Shown: positions 1 to 6,768, numbered from the stretch's first letter. The stretch: 9,291 nt of DNA from Butyricicoccus sp. (GCA_031293105.1 JAUMSA010000018.1:1-9291), one strand, 5' to 3'. Notes: a model not told the origin generated them from the letters alone. Translations and numbers: made by a program.

Positions 1-46
1 ATGCAGATTGGAGCAATACACTAAAACCGTACACTCAAGATGATTG

Positions 47-217
47 TCACAAATTATTTTCCAGGAAACAGGGAATACTTTCCATCGGAATCCGCCACTC
101 CCGGCCGACCTTTGCGGCTGAGAGTTCTTCGTTTGCGATCATTTTGCGAATTTGTTGCTCGGTGGTTTTGAAGGATTGTGCGGCTTCTTTGACGGTTAGG
201 ATTTCATTCATGCCCAT
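47..217 (-). CDS. Small excisionase-type helix-turn-helix DNA-binding protein
   Basis: A 56-residue protein that is almost entirely one winged/MerR-like helix-turn-helix of the excisionase family (HTH_17 type). The family pattern is visible: an N-terminal LTVKEAA, a middle TTEQQIRKMI recognition helix, and the VGREWRIP wing followed by a short helix ending in CFLENNL. Proteins of this size act as phage or transposon excisionases or as small transcription regulators; the sequence does not decide which. I chose the ATG at 215-217 because a GGAAAGGA purine stretch lies about 10 bases upstream. A second ATG two codons in (209-211) is also possible, and a longer reading from a TTG at 253 adds a low-complexity leader with no domain. 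It lies beyond the terminator at 435-459, so it is probably a separate transcription unit. No integrase or transposase is next to it within the window. Confidence 0.75.
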   Translation of the reverse strand: MGMNEILTVKEAAQSFKTTEQQIRKMIANEELSAAKVGREWRIPMESIPCFLENNL

Positions 218-434
218 GGATCCGACTTCCTTTCCGGCTTGGTATTGTCCCAAGGGGAGCCGTCGCCGCCGTTAGAGGCATTACGCTGCTCACGGTAAAT
301 GAAATTATGCAGCTTGCACACCAAGACTTTGCAAAAATCTCAGTTGCCATAAATGTTCGCGTAATTTGGTCTATTTCAGCAAAAAGGAAATTGCCATCCG
401 GAAGGCAAGGAGAAGAAAAAACGTTCAAAACAGC
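218..434. other. AT-richer intergenic stretch without a supported gene
   Basis: About 215 bases between the helix-turn-helix gene and the terminator. Both strands were read. The minus strand has in-frame stops in the frame of the downstream HTH gene, and the plus strand is open in one frame but has no ribosome binding site and no recognisable protein. A CATAAT with an upstream TTGCAA occurs on the minus strand near 305-335, but the spacer (about 19 bases) is long, so I do not call a promoter. Base composition is clearly lower in GC than the operon to the right. Confidence 0.5.
391..408 (-). terminator. Possible weak second hairpin with T-rich tail
   Basis: On the minus strand TTGCC and GGCAA can pair around a TCCGGA core, and the next bases are TTTCC followed by a run of T (complement of 381-390). 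It lies just downstream of the strong hairpin at 435-459 and could be a backup terminator for the same transcript. The stem is only 5 bp and partly mismatched, so this is tentative. Confidence 0.3.
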
Positions 435-459
435 AGCGGCAGTCTTACTGACTGCCGCT
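435..459. terminator. Bidirectional rho-independent terminator
   Basis: A perfect 10-bp inverted repeat, AGCGGCAGTC and GACTGCCGCT, is separated by a 5-base loop (TTACT on plus, AGTAA on minus). On the plus strand it is followed by TTCTTTTTC. On the minus strand it is followed by GCTGTTTTGAACGTTTTTT, a broken but T-rich tail. It is therefore expected to end the long minus-strand operon after the HD-GYP gene and the GGDEF remnant. The stop codon TAA of the remnant reading frame lies in the loop on the minus strand, which packs the end of that frame into the terminator. Confidence 0.85.
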
Positions 460-777
460 TTCTTTTTCGATATGTTCTGATTCTTGGCTTTTAACAACAA
501 ATTCATCCCCACCAATCCGGTAGACCATAGGTACTCCTTTGTAGTATTGGAGACAAACACTACAAAATTGCTCTTCCCTTTGATGTTTAACCGGTACATA
601 GTGGCGTATCACCATACCCTCGCCGTTTAGACCTTGTTCCCGATCGGATATATGCACACCTTTGGCTGCTTCCTGTTCAAAGGAAGGAATCCGACCGCAT
701 TTGCCAGAATCTGTGGGATAAGCTCTGAAAGTTTGGTGATATGTCACTCTGAAATTATTCTGTCCCCTTCTTTTCAT
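445..777 (-). pseudogene. Decayed GGDEF (diguanylate cyclase) domain fragment
   Basis: An open frame of 110 codons that is not a normal protein but carries traces of a GGDEF domain in the right order. Around residues 22-34 TDSGKCGRIPSFE resembles the TD-LTGL-NR-xFE entry of the domain with two residues missing. LNG at 50-52 sits where the usual LNGLK lies, and YRIGGDEFVV at 86-95 is a textbook active-site signature. The distance from LNG to RIGG (about 36 residues) is close to normal, but the conserved K-IND-GH-GD block between them is unrecognisable and the entry-to-signature distance is about ten residues short. Nothing after the signature matches the rest of the domain, and the frame stops in the terminator loop. 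The first ATG lies inside the 3' end of the HD-GYP gene in another frame, with no good ribosome binding site. I read it as the eroded end of a former diguanylate cyclase gene. A translated GGDEF-like small protein is possible but less likely. Confidence 0.5.
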
Positions 778-1831
778 ACATATGAGATAACTCTTCCTCT
801 ACTTCAAAAAAGCATCGGAGTAATTCCGGATTGAATACACCGCATTCCCCATTCCGGATCATCTCAAGCACACGCTCCCGTGGAAAGGCGCTTTTATAGA
901 CCCGTTTGCAGCTCAAAGCATCGTAGACGTCTGCCAAGGAAACCGCTTGTGCCCAAATGGATATCTCCTCCCCCTTCAGTCCGTCCGGATACCCACGGCC
1001 ATCCCATCGTTCGTGGTGATGGCGGGCAATGTCCACCGCATAATGGTAGGCATGATGGCGGCGCAGCTGTGGAATTTGTGCTAAAAGCGCCGCCCCCTGC
1101 ACGGTGTGGGTCTTCATCGTCTCAAATTCTTCCGCCGTCAGGCGGCCCGGCTTATTCAAAATCGCGTCCGGTACGGCGATCTTGCCCACATCGTGCAGGA
1201 TGGAGGCCAAAGCGATTTCCTGAATGTCCTGCTCACTTAGGCCTTTCCCCCATGCCGTCTTGGATAGCAGACACTTGGTCGCATCATGGATGCGGTGGAC
1301 ATGGGCCCCAGACTCCTCGCTGCGAAACTCGATGGCGGCGGCCAACGCCTCCACCATTCCTTGATTGAGTTCGATGATTTCCTCAGCTTGACGCAAAAGC
1401 TTCTCTTTTTGACTCTCCACGGTGCGGCCCAGTCGCTGCCGGGTCTGATACAGTTCAATGACCGACTGCACCCGCCGACGCACCACATAAGGGAGGACCG
1501 GCTTGCTGATAACATCCATAACGCCCAAGCTATATGACTCCTGGAGCACTTGGCTGCTCGCTTCTGCCGTAATCAGAAAGATGGGGAATGTGTCCAGCAG
1601 CCCCTTACGGTTCAGCCGCCGCAGGACTTCCAGTCCGTCTATCCCCGGCATCACCACATCCAGCAGCACCGCGCACAGTCGCTCCGGCGCCTCCAGAATC
1701 TTTGCCAGTCCGGTCTCGCCATCCTCGGCCGCCATAACGGTATATCTGTCCGCAAAGATTTGCTCCAAAATTGCCCGGTTGACAGCATAGTCATCCACAA
1801 CCAGCAAAATATCCCGTTCTTCATTTCTCAT
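755..1831 (-). CDS. Response regulator with HD-GYP c-di-GMP phosphodiesterase output
   Basis: A 358-residue two-domain protein. Residues about 6-125 are a receiver domain with the acidic pair D13-D14, phospho-acceptor D58 (LLDVVMPG), T88 and K110 of the SKP motif. A helical linker (about 125-165) leads to an HD-GYP domain. That domain shows E173 and H177 before R180, the HD pair H213-D214 with GK after it (HDVGKIAVPD), H242, the HHHERWDGRGYP block at 271-282 and D301 in ADVYDAL. All the metal and catalytic positions I know for the family are present, so it should hydrolyse c-di-GMP in the cytoplasm, switched by phosphorylation at D58. No partner histidine kinase is visible in the window. I chose ATG at 1829-1831, which has AGGGGG 9 bases upstream. 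A GTG at 1850-1852 overlapping the stop of the EAL gene as GTGA would add seven residues. The gene is 17 bases downstream of the EAL gene and is the last intact gene of the operon. Confidence 0.93.
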   Translation of the reverse strand: MRNEERDILLVVDDYAVNRAILEQIFADRYTVMAAEDGETGLAKILEAPERLCAVLLDVVMPGIDGLEVLRRLNRKGLLDTFPIFLITAEASSQVLQESYSLGVMDVISKPVLPYVVRRRVQSVIELYQTRQRLGRTVESQKEKLLRQAEEIIELNQGMVEALAAAIEFRSEESGAHVHRIHDATKCLLSKTAWGKGLSEQDIQEIALASILHDVGKIAVPDAILNKPGRLTAEEFETMKTHTVQGAALLAQIPQLRRHHAYHYAVDIARHHHERWDGRGYPDGLKGEEISIWAQAVSLADVYDALSCKRVYKSAFPRERVLEMIRNGECGVFNPELLRCFFEVEEELSHMYEKKGTE

Positions 1832-1840
1832 GACTCTGCG

Positions 1841-1846
1841 CCCCCT
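1841..1846 (-). promoter_or_regulatory. Ribosome binding site AGGGGG deciding the HD-GYP start
   Basis: AGGGGG on the minus strand lies 9 bases before the ATG at 1829-1831. It falls within the seven codons that would be added by the overlapping GTG start at 1850-1852, which argues for the ATG. Confidence 0.6.
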
Positions 1847-1848
1847 CT

Positions 1849-3663
1849 TCACAGTTCCAGCCTGTTCAGAAAGCGGTCTTTGTGCAAAATCCGTCTCCTC
1901 GCTTCCTCCTCAGGAAGTGGGATACAAAACCGGAATCCCTGCAAAGCGTCACAGTGCAACTTTTGGAGCATCTCAATCTGCCCTTCATCCTCTACACCCT
2001 CCGCTAAGATGGTCAGACCCATGTGATGGCCGATATCCACCAGAGTGCGAAAAATCTGTTTTCCCGTTTCTGTCTGCATGTTATCCACCAGTTTTTTGCT
2101 CAGTTTTAAGCCATCCATAGAATATGTCTGCAAATCCTGGAATGAGGAAAAACCCGTGCCGAAATCGTCGAAAATCACTCGTATCCCGCTCGCCCGGATG
2201 GACTGGATATTCTGATACATTTGCTCCGTTTCGCGACTGTCAATCTGTCGGCTTTCCGTAATCTCCAGAATGAGCAATTTTCGCGGAAAGCGATACCGAT
2301 GAACCACTTGCATACACTGTTTCGCAAAGCCCGGGGTACCGAACGTCTTACGGGACATATTGCAGGAGAGAAAGAAATCCAAAATCTGCTGCTCACTGAG
2401 TTCCTGCAAAAATGCACAGGCCTTTTCCAGCCCATAGAAATCCAGTTTCTCAATCTGTCCGGTTTCCTCCAGCAGTGGAATATACCGTGCCGGACTCAAA
2501 AGCCCAAACTGCGGATGATGCCAACGTGACAAAGCCTCACCCCCCACGACATGGAAGGTTCCCGCGCTCACAAAAAACTGGCAATAGAGCTGAAATTCCT
2601 GCCGTTCCAGCGCCTTGGAAAAGTCATCCAGCAGATTCCATCGTTCGCGGCAGCTTTGGCATTGCCCGGCGTCGTACAGCCGGATGCGCTGCCCTTCCCG
2701 GCATGCCTCTTGCGCGCACTGCCGGACGTGAAATAGCGCGTGATCAAGATCACAGAACTCCGTCAGCGGGTATACGCCCACTGCTGCGTCCTGCGGGCGC
2801 AGAACGCCGTGCAAAGCCGCGCGGATTTCTTCCAACACTCCATTTCCCCACTGCTCTGTCCTTTGGGGGTCGGCCGTGTGCTTGAGCACCAAAAGGTCTG
2901 CGCCATGGCGTGCTAAAATATCTCCCGGCTCTGCCGCCTGGCGAAGTGCCTGCACCCCTTGCTGGAACAGTTCCTTGGCCCGCTCATACCCCCACAGCCA
3001 TCCGATGGAGTCCACCGCCAGATGGATGCACACCAAGCTGTAGTTTCCCCCGCTTTGGTCGCTTGCAATCCGGGAAAAATGCTCCTCCAATGCGGCAAGG
3101 GTCCCAAGGCCGCTCTCCGGGTCGATCTGCGCCTGCTGCACCTTCCGTTTTTTCTCTTTTCGAAGACGGAGCAGGGATGCAACCAGCGCAACCAGCAGGG
3201 CCAAGGTCACCAGTCCGGCTCCCGCCAGCACACCGACCGGCAGCCTGGCCGGCGGCTCCTGCCCAGCAGCTTCTAAAAGGGCGCCGGTCCACTGGGTCTG
3301 GGTCATCTGATCGGCGTATTCCCGCAGATCGGCTTGCAAGCGCTCGGAGGAGACCTGGGTCAACCAAATGGTATAGGCGGTTCCATCCTCGCCGGAAAAG
3401 AGGGGCACCGGCTCCCCGGTCGTATGGGCGTACTGCTCCCCGGCCGTGCATCCGGAGAGCAAATCCGCCTGTTGGTTCTCCGCGAGCTCGGTCCGGCGGT
3501 CCTTGATTCCCGGCTGGAGATACCGCAGGTCATACCCATATTCCTCGGCAAACTCCGCCAAAAACGTCGGAATCGCCCCCTGATAGCTCTGCGTCTCGGT
3601 ATCGTAATATTCCACCGGGTAGCCAGCCGGATTGCCAGCCACATAGATGATCTCCCCGTCCAT
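1849..3663 (-). CDS. Membrane sensor with truncated binding domain, degenerate GGDEF and intact EAL phosphodiesterase domain
   Basis: A 604-residue protein. Residues about 4-70 match the first lobe of a family 3 solute-binding domain (YPVEYYD, QSYQGAIPTF, EYGYDLRYLQPG, QQADLLSG). Only a short return segment follows to about 130, so the second lobe appears absent. One membrane helix spans about 141-166, followed by basic LRKEKKRK. Residues about 178-300 are a GGDEF-like domain whose active site reads HGADL (253-257) instead of GGDEF, so cyclase activity is not expected. Residues about 345-595 are an EAL domain with the catalytic set E376 (GGEALSRW), N435, E467, D499-D500 (FDDFGTG), K520, E555 (AEGVE) and Q575, so c-di-GMP hydrolysis to pGpG is expected. 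ATG at 3661-3663 follows GGAAAGGG by 8 bases; a TTG at 3669 adds two residues. An in-frame TGA at 3697-3699 shows there is no longer upstream reading, so no signal peptide exists. The neighbours are the coiled-coil gene 19 bases upstream and the HD-GYP gene downstream. Confidence 0.88.
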   Translation of the reverse strand: MDGEIIYVAGNPAGYPVEYYDTETQSYQGAIPTFLAEFAEEYGYDLRYLQPGIKDRRTELAENQQADLLSGCTAGEQYAHTTGEPVPLFSGEDGTAYTIWLTQVSSERLQADLREYADQMTQTQWTGALLEAAGQEPPARLPVGVLAGAGLVTLALLVALVASLLRLRKEKKRKVQQAQIDPESGLGTLAALEEHFSRIASDQSGGNYSLVCIHLAVDSIGWLWGYERAKELFQQGVQALRQAAEPGDILARHGADLLVLKHTADPQRTEQWGNGVLEEIRAALHGVLRPQDAAVGVYPLTEFCDLDHALFHVRQCAQEACREGQRIRLYDAGQCQSCRERWNLLDDFSKALERQEFQLYCQFFVSAGTFHVVGGEALSRWHHPQFGLLSPARYIPLLEETGQIEKLDFYGLEKACAFLQELSEQQILDFFLSCNMSRKTFGTPGFAKQCMQVVHRYRFPRKLLILEITESRQIDSRETEQMYQNIQSIRASGIRVIFDDFGTGFSSFQDLQTYSMDGLKLSKKLVDNMQTETGKQIFRTLVDIGHHMGLTILAEGVEDEGQIEMLQKLHCDALQGFRFCIPLPEEEARRRILHKDRFLNRLEL

Positions 3664-3682
3664 CAGCAAAACCCTTTCCTCT

Positions 3683-4174
3683 TTACTGGAACAACGTCAG
3701 GTTTCCCTTGGGCGCGTCCTCGTACAGCTCCTGCGCCTGCTGTTCCATCGCTTCCGTCTGCTGCTCCAGTCCCTGGAGGGTCGTCTGGATCGCCATGCGC
3801 AAATCCGTGACCTTCTGCCGGTACTTGGCCAGCTCCGCCAAATCCCGCTCCAGTGTCTGCTGAACCGTCTCCCGCGCGGTTTCCTCCTGCGCACGGCTCT
3901 CCGCTTTGAGCGTTTCCGCACTGGCTCGGGCATCCAAAATCGCTTGGGAGATCTGGTCTTTTTGCTTGCGCAGGCTTTCCAGCTCCTCTTTCAGCATACG
4001 GTTCTCCTGCTCCAATTCCTGGATTCGGGCCTTGACCTGCTGCTCCATCCGCTCCAACTGAGCATCTTTCTCTGCCATTTTCTGCGCAAATGCGTCCTCT
4101 TGCTGTGAGATAAATCGGAATACCATATCCTTCTGATACCCCCAAAATCCCTTTTTTAATTCCTCCAAGCGCAT
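3683..4174 (-). CDS. DivIVA-like coiled-coil protein
   Basis: A 163-residue, Glu/Gln/Lys-rich protein with no signal peptide or membrane segment. The N-terminal 22 residues (KKGFWGYQKDMVFRFI) resemble the short head of DivIVA/GpsB-type proteins, where an F-x-GY-x-x-x-V-x-x-F pattern precedes the coiled coil and the head binds membrane. Here W11, G12, Y13, V18 and F21 fit that pattern. Residues about 23-95 and 95-150 are predicted coiled coil by eye from the heptad pattern (MEQQVKARIQELEQENRML and following). The C-terminus (DAPKGNLTLFQ) is non-helical. A good ribosome binding site (GAGGAGGT) lies 9 bases before the ATG. It sits 27 bases after the glycosyltransferase gene and 19 bases before the EAL gene, which suggests a scaffold or localisation role for the synthase or the signalling proteins; that role is inferred from position. 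No name or exact family can be given. Confidence 0.7.
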   Translation of the reverse strand: MRLEELKKGFWGYQKDMVFRFISQQEDAFAQKMAEKDAQLERMEQQVKARIQELEQENRMLKEELESLRKQKDQISQAILDARASAETLKAESRAQEETARETVQQTLERDLAELAKYRQKVTDLRMAIQTTLQGLEQQTEAMEQQAQELYEDAPKGNLTLFQ

Positions 4175-4183
4175 ACTGCGAAT

Positions 4184-4191
4184 ACCTCCTC
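4184..4191 (-). promoter_or_regulatory. Strong ribosome binding site of the coiled-coil gene
   Basis: GAGGAGGT on the minus strand, 9 bases from the ATG at 4172-4174, inside the 27-base gap after the glycosyltransferase stop codon. It is the best-matching site in this part of the operon and suggests independent, efficient translation of the scaffold-like protein. Confidence 0.6.
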
Positions 4192-4201
4192 TTAATGATG
4201 T

Positions 4202-5605
4202 CTATTTCATTTGAATTTTCTGGCGCTCAATATGTCCCCAGGTCTTTTTCTTCTTCCGATAGCCAATCAGGGCCGTCATCCGCACCCAGGCCATGATAAA
4301 CCGCAGACAGGATACCTCGATCGCACACAGTCCCACCGCCTTGACCACATCCGAAGGGTAGATTTTCAGGTCAATGGTGTGGATGCGGGCAAAGAATGCG
4401 GTCAGGGATAGCAGGGCGGTATAGACCACGTAAATTCCAAAGAAAAGCAGCATAAACGGAACATTGATCAAATCCACGGCAAAGGCCAGCAGGGTGGTAA
4501 GCACGCCCAAAACCTCGATGTATGGCGAAAGCAGTTCATAGAACAGAAAGTAAAAATAGGAGATAAAACTCACCGCCCCATACTTCGGATTGGCCAGGAT
4601 GTTTTTGTACTTTGTCATGCTCTGGAACAAACCGATGTGCCACCGCCGCCGCTGGCGGCACAGGTCCCCTACCCGCTCCGGCACCTGCGTCCAGCACACC
4701 GCGTCGGCCGCATATCGGATGCGGTAGCGCCGCCCATTCTCCCGGCAGTACACGTGAAGCTTGACAGCCAGTTCCATGTCTTCGCCCATGGTCGTATGGT
4801 CATAGCCCCCGGCAGCGATGACAACGCTCTTCAAAAACAGGCCGAACGCACCGGAGATGATGATGTTGCCGTTGAACCGGTCGAAAAGAATCCGGGAAGC
4901 CAGAAAGGAGCGGTCATACTCGAGCACCTGCATACAGGCGAGCAGCTTGCGGGGCATGCGGTAGCGCCTCACCCGGCCATTTTCCATCTCTGCCCCGTTA
5001 TTGGGGCGCACCGTGCCTCCCACAGCGACCACGGTGGAGTCCTCCAGAACCGGGCGCACAATTTTCTCCAGGGAGTCGTGCTGGAGCACCGAATCCGCAT
5101 CCAAACATAGAAAGTAGGGATACCGCGACACATTGATTCCCATGTTCAGTGCATCTGCCTTGCCGCCATTTTTCTTGCGCACCAGGGTAATGGGAACCTT
5201 ATAGGCCCTGGTTTCATAAATCTCATCCTCCGGCTGGCAGGGAATGCGCCGCTGGATGGGTCGCTCGATCTTCCACATGTGGAAGGCCTCCCGCAGCACC
5301 CGGGTGGTGTTGTCCTTGGACCCGTCATCGACTACCACGATCTCGTAGAGTTTATAGTCCAGCGCCAGCAGAGAACGCACCGTGGTCTCGATGGTCACCT
5401 CCTCATTGTAGGCAGGCACCAAAACAGAAACGGGCACATAGTAGTCGTTGGACAGCTCGTTCTTGAGCCGGTTGCGCCGCTTGGCGGCATAGAGGTCCGA
5501 AGATCCAACCGCGACCGAAAGGAAAAGAAAACTGGAGTAGAAAATCATATACAAGATAAAAAAAGCCTCCACACCCATCAAAACAATCGAAATCGTCTCT
5601 CTCAT
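4202..5605 (-). CDS. Processive family 2 glycosyltransferase (polysaccharide synthase)
   Basis: A 467-residue membrane enzyme of the BcsA/HasA/PgaC-like group. One hydrophobic segment at about 5-33 precedes the GT2 domain (about 57-330). Motifs seen: VPAYNEE at 63-69, VDDGS ending at D93-D94-G95-S96, GGKADALN at 147-154 (donor-side loop), DAD at 169-171 (metal and nucleotide-sugar binding), GED at 274-276 (catalytic base D276), and Q318-R-R-R-W322, the QxxRW signature of processive synthases. Three or four membrane segments follow at about 347-405 and 418-447, then a basic tail RKKKKTWG. It should polymerise a sugar from a nucleotide-sugar at the inner face and pass the chain through the membrane; the sugar cannot be read from sequence. 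There is no PilZ domain. ATG at 5603-5605 overlaps the HEAT gene stop as ATGA, indicating translational coupling. An in-frame extension upstream to 5710 lies inside the HEAT gene and has no membrane-protein character, so I do not use it. Confidence 0.92.
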   Translation of the reverse strand: MRETISIVLMGVEAFFILYMIFYSSFLFLSVAVGSSDLYAAKRRNRLKNELSNDYYVPVSVLVPAYNEEVTIETTVRSLLALDYKLYEIVVVDDGSKDNTTRVLREAFHMWKIERPIQRRIPCQPEDEIYETRAYKVPITLVRKKNGGKADALNMGINVSRYPYFLCLDADSVLQHDSLEKIVRPVLEDSTVVAVGGTVRPNNGAEMENGRVRRYRMPRKLLACMQVLEYDRSFLASRILFDRFNGNIIISGAFGLFLKSVVIAAGGYDHTTMGEDMELAVKLHVYCRENGRRYRIRYAADAVCWTQVPERVGDLCRQRRRWHIGLFQSMTKYKNILANPKYGAVSFISYFYFLFYELLSPYIEVLGVLTTLLAFAVDLINVPFMLLFFGIYVVYTALLSLTAFFARIHTIDLKIYPSDVVKAVGLCAIEVSCLRFIMAWVRMTALIGYRKKKKTWGHIERQKIQMK

Positions 5606-6768
5606 ACGCCTGCCAGTTCCCCCTTTCTGGATTCTTGGTCTCCGGCGGACGGTGTGTGTTCCGCCTGTTCCAACTGTTTCGCCTTGAGCCGGTAGGTCAG
5701 CATTTCCCAAGCATACCGATCGTCACCGCGCAGCACCCGCAGCATCTCCTCATACGTAAGGCCGCGGGTCTCCAGACTGGCGGATGCGTTATTGCGGATA
5801 TACCAGTTCGAGCTATTCATTGCCCGCAGCAGCGCGTCCACGACATCCTGCCCTTCATACCGGGCCAGCGCCGTGGCACTGATGGCTGCATACTCCCAGT
5901 GGGTCGGGTCGGGGTCCTGCAAAAACTCCAAAAGCCGCGCCCGAGCGGGCGGATACAGATATTTGCCAAAATACCGAATGGCCGCCAGACGCAGTTCTTT
6001 ATCCCGGTGGGTATCCTCCATAATCTCCATCATACGGCCGCAAAAATCGCCGCTTTGAAACCGGATGTAATCCAGCACGGCCCGCTGAATCGGAAGGGAA
6101 AACCGATGCAGCCGTGCCCAGAGCAGCTCGATCAGCGCGTCTGTGTCCCCCGCATAGGTGAGGAGTGCCTCGGTAATTACCTTCTCATGGAACTGGCTTC
6201 CTCGCCTGTCGCTCAACTCTACAAGCGCATCGATCAGGATCGCCGGGCTTCCGAAACTGCACAGCGCCTTGAGCGCATTGATTTTACAATACAGGCTGTC
6301 TTTTCGCAGGTAGGACAGAATCACCTGTTGGAAGGGGTCGGTCTCCATGCGACGGTGAAGCCTGTGTTTGGCCAAAAAATAACAGTAATAGGCCGCCTGG
6401 GTGTTTTCCCGCTTCAGATAGACCGTGGCCAGATACAAAAAAACCGGCTGCAGCTGCCTGACATAGGTGTCACACGCCACATCCCGCCCCTTCAATTCCT
6501 CCATCAGTTCGTCGAAGGACAAAAGGCCGTTGACTCGCGAAAGACGGCGGCGCATCCAAGTCAAATGCTTGACCGAAACGGTCCGGGACATTCCATTCTG
6601 CTCCTCCCGCAGCCGCGCCAACTGAAGTTCCACCTGGCGGCGAAGTTGATCTGACCGCTCGGTCAGCCGCCGGTCATCCGACCGCAGATGCAAGCCGTAG
6701 AACAGATTGAACACCAGCATACTGATGCACACCAAGCCATAGCCATATAACAGCACTTGCGCCCCCAC
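5602..6768 (-). CDS. Membrane-anchored HEAT-repeat protein
   Basis: A 388-residue protein. A single membrane helix at about 4-25 (VLLYGYGLVCISMLVF) is followed by a charged helical segment (about 29-58). An all-helical region with HEAT/PBS-lyase-type repeats runs to about 345: examples are KINALKALCSFG (162-173), ELRLAAIRYFGKY (258-270), WEYAAISATALARYEGQDVVDALLRAM (291-317) and WYIRNNASASLETRG (322-336). HEAT solenoids bind other proteins, so this is probably a cytoplasmic, membrane-tethered partner of the synthase encoded next, with which it shares an ATGA overlap. The polar C-terminal tail (about 365-388) is likely disordered. I chose GTG at 6766-6768 because GGGAGGTG at 6775-6782 lies 6 bases upstream. 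The GTG at 6775-6777 that would add three residues is itself part of that ribosome binding site. No enzyme motifs are seen. Confidence 0.85.
   Translation of the reverse strand: MGAQVLLYGYGLVCISMLVFNLFYGLHLRSDDRRLTERSDQLRRQVELQLARLREEQNGMSRTVSVKHLTWMRRRLSRVNGLLSFDELMEELKGRDVACDTYVRQLQPVFLYLATVYLKRENTQAAYYCYFLAKHRLHRRMETDPFQQVILSYLRKDSLYCKINALKALCSFGSPAILIDALVELSDRRGSQFHEKVITEALLTYAGDTDALIELLWARLHRFSLPIQRAVLDYIRFQSGDFCGRMMEIMEDTHRDKELRLAAIRYFGKYLYPPARARLLEFLQDPDPTHWEYAAISATALARYEGQDVVDALLRAMNSSNWYIRNNASASLETRGLTYEEMLRVLRGDDRYAWEMLTYRLKAKQLEQAEHTPSAGDQESRKGELAGV

Noticed and set aside
218..480. Plus-strand frame reading through 250-480 and minus-strand frame 204-599
   Set aside because: Neither has a good start or ribosome binding site. 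Their ends are made of the terminator hairpin, and no domain is recognisable.
2910..3506. A 198-codon plus-strand open frame opposite the EAL gene
   Set aside because: It is very Pro/Arg/Ser/Ala-rich, lacks domains and is antisense to the binding-domain and GGDEF-like coding region.
4175..4201. Possible internal promoter or terminator between the glycosyltransferase and coiled-coil genes
   Set aside because: The gap is only 27 bases and is filled by a ribosome binding site; there is no hairpin and no convincing -35/-10 pair.
5606..5710. A 35-codon upstream extension of the glycosyltransferase
   Set aside because: It lies inside the HEAT gene in another frame, is Gly/Thr/Arg-rich, and would precede the membrane helix that naturally starts at the ATG of the ATGA overlap.
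5635..6654. A 339-codon open frame on the plus strand opposite the HEAT gene
   Set aside because: It is antisense to a gene with clear repeats, membrane helix and ribosome binding site. Its translation has no recognisable domain and is explained by the GC-rich codon use of the real gene.
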